From: Thermoflexus hugenholtzii JAD2
GTDB lineage: Bacteria; Chloroflexota; Dehalococcoidia; UBA2979
Length of the DNA stretch: 64,000 bases
Assembly: GCA_945903275.1 (NCBI GenBank)
Contig: CAMDNW010000004.1
Span: 1-64,000, forward strand
Reading direction: 5' to 3'
Positions 8,994 through 16,554 of this stretch are shown piece after piece. The stretch's first letter is position 1. Each line of letters begins with the position of its first letter. A program made the position numbers and the translations under genes. Under the pieces are notes generated by a model. It worked only from the letters and a program-made list of their open reading frames with translations, was not told the DNA's origin and did not search any database.

Positions 8994-9441
8994 ATGGCTG
9001 AGATCACACGGGCAATGCGCGGCGACCGCCGGATCTGGTACGGCTGCTCGGGCTGCTCCTTGCGCAGGAGACTGAGTACCAGCCGGACGTGAAGAAGCAG
9101 GAGCGCGGGCTGAACTTGCTGCTCAACTCGCCGGAATCCGCGTCTATTTTTGTCGCCCGTGAGCGCGCGCGGTAAGGCGATCGGCATGGTCACGCTGCTC
9201 TACACAGTCAGCACCGCCGAGGGCAGCCAGACCTGCTCGCTCGAAGACATGATCGTCGACCCGAACATTCAGAGCGGCGGGGCTGGCTCACAGCTCATGT
9301 TGCGCGCCATCGAGTACGCGCGCGCGAGGGATTACCCGGATCACCCTGCTCACCGACGGCGATAACGAGCGTGCAATGCGCTTTTACGATCGTCACGGCG
9401 TTGTGGCGTCGGCGATGCGCCCGATGCGGCTGCATTTCTAG
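8994..9441 (+). pseudogene. Frameshifted GNAT acetyltransferase gene
   Basis: Joining three frame changes restores a typical GNAT protein of ~148 residues: MAEITRAMRGD, then LVRLLGLLLAQETEYQPDV, IFVARER, GMVTLLYTVSTAEG, LEDMIVDPNIQSGGAGSQLM, TLLTDGDNERAMRFYDRHG, and a final MRLHF before TAG at 9439. The breaks fall near 9036, 9168 and 9332. The acetyl-CoA loop (normally Q/RxxGxG/A) is recognisable as QSGGAGS. Three separate indels in 450 bases argue for a true pseudogene. Its end overlaps the stop of the UspA-like gene on the other strand by four bases. Confidence 0.75.
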
Positions 9442-10136
9442 CGGCTTCCGGCCTCGGAACGCAGCACGAGCAGCAGTCCGCCGACCACGACCGTGTAGAC
9501 GACGAGCGCTACCGCATCGTTCAGCAAGAAGCCCCGGTTCACGGTGAGCGCCAGTCCGAGGCCACCCGCGAGATAGAGCGCCATCAAGGCAAGCACTGGC
9601 AGCATCTGACGCCGCGACGGTACTACGTCTTCCGTAGGCGATGGAGCCAGACGCGTGCGCTCCCACCACACTGACAGCCTAGGCATCCGCGGCGCACGAG
9701 TCCGCTTCCACGGATCTCGCAGCCCAACGTGAAAGTGGAACACGGGAAGCATGGCGCGCTCTTCGATATGCGTCCGCAGGTCGCCGCCTAGCCAAGCGCG
9801 CAAGCCCGGCCGGGGCGTGCAAAGCACGATCGCGTCGTAGGTGTCCGGACGCCGCCGTAGTTCATCCTCCGCCGCCATCAACGGCGAGCCATCGCCGGTG
9901 ATCGTCCGGGCGAGATATATCCCAGCAGCCTCAAGCCGAGTGCGGGCAGCGTGAGCGTGTGCCATCGCTGCGATTTCGAGTTCGGGAGTGTGGCCACTGA
10001 GATGCCGGAATGGGTCGGTGGCCGTGACCAGCAGCGTGCAGGCAGCGGCGGTGTCGTCACGCGTGATGCGGCGCAGACACGTGACGAGGTCGGCACGGTC
10101 GGCGGTGCCATGGGCGATGACAAGGTAGTGGGCCAT
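9438..10136 (-). CDS. UspA-like nucleotide-binding domain with C-terminal membrane helices
   Basis: The 232-residue protein has an N-terminal alpha/beta domain of ~150 residues. It begins with a hydrophobic strand and loop (YLVIAHGTADRADL), has a central helix rich in Ala (AAMAHAHAARTRLEAAG), and a strand DAIVLCTPRPGLRAWLGGDL. This pattern resembles the universal stress protein/HUP fold, though the classic GxxGxxxxxS phosphate loop is not clear. Residues ~180-225 form two membrane helices, a less common arrangement that would tether the domain to the membrane. Function unknown. Confidence 0.6.
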   Translation of the reverse strand: MAHYLVIAHGTADRADLVTCLRRITRDDTAAACTLLVTATDPFRHLSGHTPELEIAAMAHAHAARTRLEAAGIYLARTITGDGSPLMAAEDELRRRPDTYDAIVLCTPRPGLRAWLGGDLRTHIEERAMLPVFHFHVGLRDPWKRTRAPRMPRLSVWWERTRLAPSPTEDVVPSRRQMLPVLALMALYLAGGLGLALTVNRGFLLNDAVALVVYTVVVGGLLLVLRSEAGSR

Positions 10137-10167
10137 CGATGGCTACCTCTGCCGGATACGTACGCGC

Positions 10168-10494
10168 CTAGCGCAGCAGCGAGTAGTCCGTCGGGTTCAG
10201 GATGTCGGAGCGGATGTGGGCGACGAGCGGGCCATTGACCTCCGACTCCTCGCGCGCTTTTTGCCACTCGGGCGACGCGCCGAAGGCGGCGAACTCGCGG
10301 TCACGTGTCTCCTGATCGGGCCAGCCAAGCATGTAGATCAACTGGTCGCTCGGCCCGCCGTGTTTGTAGGTCCAGAACCCGACCATGTTCCAGCCGCGCG
10401 CTTCCCAGATCTTAATGGTGTGGTCGCGGAACCGGCGGTTCAGATCCCCAAGCCGGCCCGGCATCGCTGTGTACGTCCGCAGTTCGAAAATCAT
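10168..10494 (-). CDS. NIPSNAP family protein
   Basis: A 108-residue ferredoxin-like (dimeric alpha/beta barrel) protein. It opens with the family hallmark MIFELRTYTAMPGRL and continues with YMLGWPDQETRDREFAAF and a final strand ending near the C terminus. The ATG at 10494 follows GAGGAGG, making it a better start than the upstream ATG at 10512. NIPSNAP domains are widespread and have no agreed biochemical role. It sits just downstream of the MBL-fold hydrolase on the same strand and is probably co-transcribed. Confidence 0.88.
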   Translation of the reverse strand: MIFELRTYTAMPGRLGDLNRRFRDHTIKIWEARGWNMVGFWTYKHGGPSDQLIYMLGWPDQETRDREFAAFGASPEWQKAREESEVNGPLVAHIRSDILNPTDYSLLR

Positions 10495-10511
10495 CGTCGC
10501 CTCCTCTGGCA

Positions 10512-11180
10512 TTACCGCGCTTGCTTGCTCAACCAGTCAAGGACGTATGGATTGTGTTCTCGTTCGAAGCCGATTGTGGTTTGCTCCATATGCCCCGGTA
10601 ATACCACCGTTTCACCGGGCAGCGGTAGTAGCCGCTCTACTATGCTCCGCAGTTCCTGATCGAAATCTCCACCCGCGAGGTCGGTGCGGCCAATCGAGCC
10701 CCGGAACAGGGTATCGCCACTAAAGAGCAGCCCTTCGCTGAGGTAAGAAACGCTGCCCTGAGTGTGGCCGGGCGTCTCGATCACGCGCAGTTGGAGGCCC
10801 GCAACCTCAATGTGCTCGTCGTGGCACACGATGCCGTCCGGCTCCGGCGGCGCGTCGAGCACATCGAGGCCAATACGCTCCGCCATGCGCTGCCAGCCGT
10901 GGCGGACGAGGTCATGGTCAGCCTCGTGCAATACAAAACGGGCGCCGGTCGCCCGTTGCACCCCAGCCACCGCGAGAATGTGGTCGCCGTGCCCGTGCGA
11001 GTTGGCGATGAGTTTGATCTGCACGCCCATGTCGCGCGCCAGCGCCAGAATCTCGTCCGGTTCATCGCCGGGGTCGATGCAAATCGCCTCGCCAGTCTGG
11101 CGACTACCGACGATCCAGCAATTTTCCTCGAACACACCGACGACAATGCCGCGCACCAGTAACTCGTTGACGACTTCCAT
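10512..11180 (-). CDS. MBL-fold metallo-hydrolase (glyoxalase II-like)
   Basis: Zinc-dependent hydrolase of ~222 residues. The metal motif is NSHGHGDHILA, followed by a distant His in TPGHTQGS, an Asp in FSGDTLF and a His in LPGHMEQTT. This is the full ligand set for two metals. The short form and the GSIGRTDLAGGD segment are typical of the YcbL/glyoxalase-II-like subgroup, which hydrolyses thioesters. ATG candidates lie at 11192 and 11180; the latter gives the natural MEVVNELLVRGIVVG beginning. Lies between UDG and NIPSNAP genes on the same strand. Confidence 0.88.
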   Translation of the reverse strand: MEVVNELLVRGIVVGVFEENCWIVGSRQTGEAICIDPGDEPDEILALARDMGVQIKLIANSHGHGDHILAVAGVQRATGARFVLHEADHDLVRHGWQRMAERIGLDVLDAPPEPDGIVCHDEHIEVAGLQLRVIETPGHTQGSVSYLSEGLLFSGDTLFRGSIGRTDLAGGDFDQELRSIVERLLPLPGETVVLPGHMEQTTIGFEREHNPYVLDWLSKQAR

Positions 11181-11212
11181 ACTCGCCACCATCGGCTCAG
11201 GGCACCGCCTCG

Positions 11213-11884
11213 TCAACTCTCGCCGAGGAGCGCACGGGCACGGGTGAAGATAGCGTCGAACATCGGCTCAGTGAGGCGGCCAGTGAAGGTGTTCTGCTGG
11301 CTGGGGTGGTAGGAACAGAGCAGCCTTCCGCCGTCTGGCAGGGCCGCCTCGGCGCCATGGGCGAACTGCGGCCTCGGTCGCAGGCCGAGGGAGCCCGCCA
11401 CGGACTCGGCAGCGAAGCCACCAAGCGCCACAACCACGCGCCGCTGGGTGAGCAGCGCCAGTTCGCGGTCTAGGAACGGTGCACATGCGCGGCGCTCTTC
11501 GGATTCCGGGCGATTGCCTGGCGGCGCGCAACGCACGGCGGCAGTGACGTACGCATCGATGAGATGAAGGCCATCGTCGCAATGTGTGCTCGTAGCCTGA
11601 CTCGCGAAGCCAGCACGATACATCGCACGATAGAGCCAGTCTCCCGATCGGTCGCCGGTGAAGATACGGCCCGTACGATTACCGCCGTGTGCCGCAGGTG
11701 CGAGTCCGACGACAACCAGTCGTGCGCGCCCATCACCGAAGCCTGGCACCGGCTTGCCCCAGTACGCCTCGTCGCGATACGCGGCGCGCTTCTCGACCGC
11801 CACTTGCTCGCGCCAGTGCACGAGGCGCTGGCAGCGCGCGCACGCGATCACATCCGACTTGACATGAGCGAGCGAGTCGGTCAC
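11213..11884 (-). CDS. udgB: Family 5 uracil-DNA glycosylase (UdgB type)
   Basis: Removes uracil, and in this family also hypoxanthine and other deaminated bases, from DNA. Key features: four cysteines for the Fe-S cluster (CARC early, single Cys in VRCAPPGN, and Cys in ACAPFLD); motif I GLAPAAHGGNRTGRIFTGD, diagnostic of family 5; and motif III SYHPSQQNTFTGRLT. The motif-I position that is a catalytic Asp or Asn in other UDG families is Ala here, as usual for family 5. Length 223 residues is normal. The gene reads toward the MBL hydrolase; an 8-bp tandem repeat lies 20 bases upstream of its start. Confidence 0.93.
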   Translation of the reverse strand: MTDSLAHVKSDVIACARCQRLVHWREQVAVEKRAAYRDEAYWGKPVPGFGDGRARLVVVGLAPAAHGGNRTGRIFTGDRSGDWLYRAMYRAGFASQATSTHCDDGLHLIDAYVTAAVRCAPPGNRPESEERRACAPFLDRELALLTQRRVVVALGGFAAESVAGSLGLRPRPQFAHGAEAALPDGGRLLCSYHPSQQNTFTGRLTEPMFDAIFTRARALLGES

Positions 11885-11903
11885 TGCCTGATAGCGTATC
11901 AGC

Positions 11904-11983
11904 GTTGCCGCGTTGCCGCGTTGCCGCGTTGCCGCGTTGCCGCGTTGCCGCGTTGCCGAGTTGCCGAGTTGCCGAGTTGCCGC
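11904..11983. repeat. Ten-copy 8-bp tandem repeat (GTTGCCGC/A)
   Basis: Ten head-to-tail copies of an octamer: six GTTGCCGC, three GTTGCCGA and a final GTTGCCGC. It fills most of the gap between the uracil-DNA glycosylase start (minus strand) and the response regulator (plus strand). It lies in the 5' region of the glycosylase, so copy-number change could shift its promoter spacing. No coding meaning is supported. Confidence 0.95.
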
Positions 11984-12192
11984 GACGCGACGCGATAGCC
12001 TAGAGTCTCTTCCAGTCCGCGCGGGCTAGCGGCTGCTCGCGCGTCAGGACGAAACAGCCGGGTAGTACAGACACACATACCCGGCGGTATGCGGTGACCA
12101 ATCCGAGGGTGATGGGTGCGCAAGCGACAGCAGCATGACATGCACGCCCACGCGGCCACGGCCGCGCGCAAAGGAACGTGCGAGAGGACAGC

Positions 12193-12912
12193 ATGACAAC
12201 GCGCACGCCACTCGTGCTGGTAGCCGATGCTGACACGAATGTGACGGAACTCGCACGGCGCGAACTGAAGCGGCATGGTATCCGCGTCGTCGCGGCAGCA
12301 AGCGGCGAGCGCGCTTTGCGCGTCGCCGAACAGCAGCGCCCAGACTTGGTTTTGCTCTCGACCACGTTGCCCGGAGTACCGGGACTGGAAGTGCTGCGGC
12401 GGCTGCGCGCGCAAGGGCCGCTCCCGGCGATTCTGATCGCAGCGAGTAGTGGCGTAGGCCGGCCGACACGCAATCTCAGTCACGGCGATGTGCTGACCCG
12501 GCCGTTCACAGGCGCCGACTTGACCGCGCGGGTCGTCGAGGCGCTCGGAAAGGCCCCGAGCAGCCTCGCCAGCCGGGTCACGGTGGGCGGGCTGGACATT
12601 GACTTGGAACACCGCACTGCGGCCCGTGACGGGCACGAAATCGCCCTCACGCGCACCGAATGGGCGCTGCTAACCTACCTTGGACACAGCCTCGGTCAGA
12701 CACTTACGAGCGGCGACATTCTCAGCGAGGTGTGGGGGCCAGAGTACCGCGACGACCTCCAGTTTCTGCGCGTGTGGATCTCCCGGCTGCGCTCGAAGCT
12801 TGCGGCGGGGACGACCATGTCCACGATCCGTACTGTCCACGGTGTCGGCTACGCCTTCGACCCGGAAGTGGCGCAGCAGCACGTGACGATGCGAGTCGCT
12901 GTCACGCGCTAA
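12193..12912 (+). CDS. OmpR-family response regulator with degenerate receiver
   Basis: The 239-residue protein has an N-terminal receiver-like domain (1-115) and a C-terminal winged helix (~130-228: LTRTEWALLTYLG, DDLQFLRVWISRLRSKL, TVHGVGYAF). The DNA-binding half looks intact. In the receiver the phospho-acceptor Asp is missing: PDLVLLSTTLPG has Ser where Asp is expected. The acidic pocket reads VADAD, one acidic residue short of the usual pair. The conserved Lys is Arg (LTRPF). Control by phosphorylation is therefore unlikely, and no histidine kinase lies nearby. The ATG at 12193 follows GAGAGGA. Confidence 0.88.
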   Translation: MTTRTPLVLVADADTNVTELARRELKRHGIRVVAAASGERALRVAEQQRPDLVLLSTTLPGVPGLEVLRRLRAQGPLPAILIAASSGVGRPTRNLSHGDVLTRPFTGADLTARVVEALGKAPSSLASRVTVGGLDIDLEHRTAARDGHEIALTRTEWALLTYLGHSLGQTLTSGDILSEVWGPEYRDDLQFLRVWISRLRSKLAAGTTMSTIRTVHGVGYAFDPEVAQQHVTMRVAVTR

Positions 12913-12943
12913 CCCCTCCACTCGGTCGTACATCATGCGAACC

Positions 12944-13813
12944 TCAGCCGGTGTGTACCGCGTGCCCGCCGAACTCACGCCGCAACGCCGCCAGTACCCG
13001 GTTCGCGAACGAGTTGTCGTCGCGCGATTGAAAGCGATTGAAAAGCGCAAGTGTGATGACATCGAGCGGCACGCCGCGCTCGACGCCTTCCTGCACCGTC
13101 CAGCGGCCTTCGCCGGAATCGTCGACGACGCCACGGATATCATCAAGATCCGCATTAGCAGCGAACGCCTGCTCAGCGAGTTCCAGCAGCCACGAGCGCA
13201 CCACGCTGCCGTGCTGCCAGAGGCCGGCGATGCGTTCGAGGTCGAGCTGGGTGTCGTAGGCGCGGAGCAGGGCGAAGCCCTCGGCGTAGGCCTGCATCAG
13301 ACCGTACTCGATGCCGTTGTGCACCATCTTCACGAAGTGACCGGCGCCGACAGGGCCGACGTGTAGCCAGCCACCTTCTTCGACAAGCGCCTCGAACAGC
13401 GGGCGAGCGAGCGCAATCGCCTCGCCCGAGCCGCCGACCATCACGCAGTAGCCATTGCGCTCGCCCCAGATGCCACCCGACGTGCCGGAGTCGATGAAGT
13501 GCATGCCGCGTTCGGCCAAGGCCGCGCCGCGACGGATCGAGTCCTTATAGTTGCTGTTGCCACCATCGATGAGCACGTCGCCCGGCGAGAGGAGTCCGGC
13601 GAGAGTCGAAATCGTCGCATCGGTTGCCGCTCCGGCAGGCACCATCACCCAGACCGCGCGTGGCGCGGCAAGGCGCGCCACCAGCGTCGGGAGGCCGTCG
13701 ACGTCGCGCCGGGCGGCATCCTCGTCGTAGGCGACGACCTCGTGTCCTGCTGCCTGCCAGCGCGCGCGGATGCCCCCGCCCATGCGCCCGACTCCCACCA
13801 GACCGACTTGCAT
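12944..13813 (-). CDS. gnd: 6-phosphogluconate dehydrogenase, decarboxylating (short GndA type)
   Basis: Oxidises 6-phosphogluconate to ribulose-5-phosphate and CO2 with NAD(P)+ in the pentose phosphate route. The N-terminal Rossmann motif is GLVGVGRMGGGI. The substrate-binding blocks IDGGNSNYKDS, DSGTSGGIWGERNG and GHFVKMVHNGIEYG (catalytic Lys and following Asn) are complete. At 289 residues it belongs to the short ~300-residue class common in Chloroflexota and cyanobacteria, and not to the 470-residue form. Start is the ATG at 13813; the longer frame upstream is poorly conserved. Confidence 0.95.
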   Translation of the reverse strand: MQVGLVGVGRMGGGIRARWQAAGHEVVAYDEDAARRDVDGLPTLVARLAAPRAVWVMVPAGAATDATISTLAGLLSPGDVLIDGGNSNYKDSIRRGAALAERGMHFIDSGTSGGIWGERNGYCVMVGGSGEAIALARPLFEALVEEGGWLHVGPVGAGHFVKMVHNGIEYGLMQAYAEGFALLRAYDTQLDLERIAGLWQHGSVVRSWLLELAEQAFAANADLDDIRGVVDDSGEGRWTVQEGVERGVPLDVITLALFNRFQSRDDNSFANRVLAALRREFGGHAVHTG

Positions 13814-13983
13814 CGCCCTACCCCCCCGGGCGGCTACTTGCCGCCATACTGCCAACGGTTACCGGGCCATCGCATGAGGCGCGCTCCGGCGCTCAAGATA
13901 TGCGACTTGCATGATCGGCGCTGCACGGGCAGAGTCTCCGGGGCCGGTGCGCCATCGCGCCCCGCGTCCGAAGGGAGTCTCCG

Positions 13984-14769
13984 ATGCCCGTTGACGCAGG
14001 CCTCGTCCTGATCCACGCGTTCCCGCTCGATTCCTCCATGTGGGGGCCACAGGTGATGGCGTTCCGGCATGACCTGCCTGTACTCGCCTCGGACATGCCC
14101 GGCTTCGGCGGCACGATGGATGCCGGAGCGGTGATGGGGATGGAGGCAGCGGCAGATTACGTCGCGTACAACATCCGCTTCGCGGAAATGAACAAGGCGG
14201 TGGTGGTGGGCCTGTCGATGGGTGGCTACATCGCGCTGGCGTTCGCGAAGAAGTACCCGCACCTACTCGCAGGGCTGGTGCTGGCGAACACGCGCTCCGG
14301 CGCGGACGCAGACGCCGCGAAAGAGAACCGCAAGGCGCTTGCCGCACGGTTGCGTGCCGAGGGGACAGGCTTCCTCGCGGACTCGCCGCCGCCGCTATTG
14401 TCGGCGAACGCGCCTGCGGCGCTTCTCGAGCGCGTGAAGGCCACGATCCGGCGTCAGCCAGCCGAAGCGATCGCTGCTGCGGCACTTGGCATGGGCGAGC
14501 GGCCCGACCTGACCCTAGAGCTGGCGAACATCAAGGTGCCGACGCTCGTCATCACCTCGACTGGAGACACGCTGATCCCGCCGGACGTGTCGAAGCCGAT
14601 GTCGGAGCAGATTCCGGGCGCGCAGCTCGCGGTGATCGAGGGTGCGGGACACCTCAGCAACCTAGAGGCGACGGATGAGTTCAACCGGCTGCTACGGGAA
14701 TTCCTGAAGACCTGCGACATTGACCTCACACTGGGCGGCACGTCGCCCGGCGGCGAGGCGCGCGGCTGA
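13984..14769 (+). CDS. Alpha/beta hydrolase
   Basis: A 261-residue hydrolase. The chain starts with a strand and LIHAFPLDSSMW, the oxyanion region. The nucleophile elbow is VGLSMGGYIAL (Ser), then VLANTRSGADAD, a late acid in TSTGDTLIP, and a C-terminal catalytic His in EGAGHLSNLE. Best general match is the 3-oxoadipate enol-lactonase/YcdJ-like branch. The ATG follows a GGAGTC site. A hairpin terminator lies 28 bases after the stop. Confidence 0.9.
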   Translation: MPVDAGLVLIHAFPLDSSMWGPQVMAFRHDLPVLASDMPGFGGTMDAGAVMGMEAAADYVAYNIRFAEMNKAVVVGLSMGGYIALAFAKKYPHLLAGLVLANTRSGADADAAKENRKALAARLRAEGTGFLADSPPPLLSANAPAALLERVKATIRRQPAEAIAAAALGMGERPDLTLELANIKVPTLVITSTGDTLIPPDVSKPMSEQIPGAQLAVIEGAGHLSNLEATDEFNRLLREFLKTCDIDLTLGGTSPGGEARG

Positions 14770-14796
14770 CCTCAACCTTCGGTCACGAGTAGGAAT

Positions 14797-14822
14797 GCAG
14801 CGCCGGAGTGATCCGGCGCTGC
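14797..14822 (+). terminator. Hairpin terminator after hydrolase gene
   Basis: Arms GCAGCGCCGGA and TCCGGCGCTGC, perfectly paired around the loop GTGA, located 28 bases after the alpha/beta hydrolase stop. Only a weak T-rich tail follows. Confidence 0.65.
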
Positions 14823-14883
14823 GCTGTTCTGACCGTGCCCTACTGCGCTCGCTGCCACGATTGCTGGCTGCAAGGAGCAGGCG

Positions 14884-15335
14884 ATGACCGACATCCAAAC
14901 CGTCCTAGGCCCCGTCCCGCATGACCAACTGGGGCTGACACTCGCACATGAGCACCTGTTCGTGAACTCAGCGGGCATGCGGCAGCATTACCCGTGGCAA
15001 CACCTGCTGGGGCCGCTGCGCGAGATGTGCTTCGCGCTGCCGGAGGCAAACGAGACGATTAACTTCGGTATTCCGTGGTTCCGCGCGGGGAAGGGGCCGT
15101 TCGGGAACTTCGGCGTCGAAGACGACAGGCCGAGGATCGCATCCTAGGCGGCGCCGATGGCGCGGGAGCAGTTGCTCGAAGACGAGCGGTTCTTCCCAAC
15201 GCCGTACATGCACCACAACGGGTGGCTCACGCTGCGCCTCGATGGCGAGATCGATGGGGCGAAGTCGAGAATCTGCTGCTCGACAGTTACCGGCAGCAGG
15301 CCCTCAAGCGGATGGTGAAGGCGCTCGACGGGTAG
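14884..15335 (+). pseudogene. Chimeric pseudogene: phosphotriesterase N-terminus joined to a MmcQ/YjbR-like remnant
   Basis: The first ~38 codons match the start of phosphotriesterase-family proteins (TVLGPVPHDQLGLTLAHEHL with the HxH metal pair, then HYPW). From about codon 43 the sequence switches to a MmcQ/YjbR-like protein: LREMCFALPEANETINFGIPW, then LLEDERFFPTPYMHHNGWLT, LRLDGEID, and LLLDSYRQQALKRMVKAL before TAG at 15333. The second part is itself broken, by an in-frame TAG at about 15145 and by loss of one T near 15254 (GATGGGGC where GATTGGGGC would keep Asp-Trp-Gly-Glu). This looks like a deletion fusion of two neighbouring genes followed by decay. Confidence 0.7.
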
Positions 15336-15341
15336 CGGCGG

Positions 15342-16298
15342 CTACGCCTCGCCAGTCAGGAAGCGTCGCGGGGTCTCGCGCATAATCGTGTCGACCTGAG
15401 CCTGGGTGACGCCGAGTTGCAACAGGCCGGGGACGGCGATCCTCGTGACAAACGACATGCCTTCGGGCTGGCGGGCGAGGTAGGCGTTGGTCGCGTTGGG
15501 GTCGCCCGCCTTATGCCACGACGTTACCCAGCCGTCGTGGCCGAGCATGACCTTGTCGCCCCAGCCGCGGTCGATGAGCGCCTTCACGGTGGCATTGCGC
15601 TGTTCCCATGTCGGGCGTGGCGCGCGACCTGGGTAGCGATCCATCGAGAGGTAGACGCCCTCATTCAGCAGCGACTCGAGGTAGTCGATGTCGGTGGAGT
15701 CGGCGGAGTGGCCGATAGCGATGCGATCCATCGGCGCGCCTTCCTCTTTGAAGATGCGTACCTGTGTAGTGCCCATCTGCATGGAGGCGTTGTGGTGCGA
15801 GGAGATCGGGACACCAGTGCGCTTACAGGCGCGAGCGGCGGCGCGGAGGATACGGATGTGCGCCTCAGTGAAGCCTTCGATATCGTTGGCGACTTTGATG
15901 GCGCCGGCACGCACGGAGGTGTTGCCGATGCCTTTCTCGATCTCGCGTACGAAGATGTCGGCGGTGGCATCAATGTCGCGCTCCATGATGGAGCGGGGCG
16001 GGTCACGCCATATGCCGGTGCCGGCGATGATGTGGATGCCGGTGTCTCTAGCGGCGTCGATCATGAATTCGATGTCGCGACCGAGGTCAGGAGTGGTGAG
16101 GTCGATCATCGCATCGACACCCTGGGACTTGAGTTGCTTGAGAACGGCGCGGGCGTCGTCGAGCGTGCGCTGGCGGTCATAGAGCCACGGGTAGTGCTGC
16201 ACGTCTTCGCCGTTGCTCACGATGATGTGCTCGTGCGAGAGCGTCGCGCCGAGGTCGCTCGCCTCGATGTCACCGAGGACGGTCGGAATCTTTGCCAT
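15342..16298 (-). CDS. Phosphotriesterase-family metal-dependent hydrolase
   Basis: TIM-barrel amidohydrolase of 318 residues. Metal ligands are in place: HxH at residues 22-24 (LSHEHI), the bridging Lys in GAIKVAND, His in SSHHNA, His in IGHSADSTD, and Asp in MLGHDGW. This is the ligand set of the phosphotriesterase/lactonase/resiniferatoxin-binding family. Substrate is unknown; many relatives are lactonases. It converges with the chimeric pseudogene, whose first part came from a related gene. The ATG at 16298 follows AGGGGGT. Confidence 0.9.
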   Translation of the reverse strand: MAKIPTVLGDIEASDLGATLSHEHIIVSNGEDVQHYPWLYDRQRTLDDARAVLKQLKSQGVDAMIDLTTPDLGRDIEFMIDAARDTGIHIIAGTGIWRDPPRSIMERDIDATADIFVREIEKGIGNTSVRAGAIKVANDIEGFTEAHIRILRAAARACKRTGVPISSHHNASMQMGTTQVRIFKEEGAPMDRIAIGHSADSTDIDYLESLLNEGVYLSMDRYPGRAPRPTWEQRNATVKALIDRGWGDKVMLGHDGWVTSWHKAGDPNATNAYLARQPEGMSFVTRIAVPGLLQLGVTQAQVDTIMRETPRRFLTGEA

Positions 16299-16334
16299 TG
16301 GATACCCCCTCTGCTACGGGGGCATCCTAGCGGA

Positions 16335-16535
16335 TCACCACCAGCCCGCCTTGTGCATCCAGCCTTCGTGCGCCCAGCCTCGGATGCCAGCCTTGGCCAG
16401 GCGTTCCATGTGGCGGCCGCAGAGCCAGAGGGTCAGGCGTTCCTGATCCTCGGGAGTCGGAGGTCGCCAACGGGCGATGGCGACCTCCTCGCGGGGGCGC
16501 TGGGTACAGAAGGTACAGCGGTCGCCTTCGGCCAT
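16335..16535 (-). CDS. Small CxxC protein
   Basis: A 66-residue protein starting MAEGDRCTFCTQRPREEV. It has a CxxC knuckle near the N terminus and a second Cys-x-x-His in LWLCGRHMER, which could complete a zinc site. The C terminus is Trp- and His-rich. It begins 20 bases after the crotonyl-CoA reductase stop on the same strand, with an AGGCTT-type weak ribosome site, so it likely belongs to the same transcript. No function is recognised. Confidence 0.6.
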   Translation of the reverse strand: MAEGDRCTFCTQRPREEVAIARWRPPTPEDQERLTLWLCGRHMERLAKAGIRGWAHEGWMHKAGWW

Positions 16536-16554
16536 CTGACGAAGCCTTTCGCTG

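Noticed and set aside
11904-11983. CRISPR-like array
   Set aside because: Units are 8 bp with no spacers; it is a simple tandem repeat.
11899-12636. Long minus-strand frame across the octamer repeat with NAATRQRG repeats
   Set aside because: It overlaps the response regulator on the other strand, and its repeats are only the translation of the 8-bp array.
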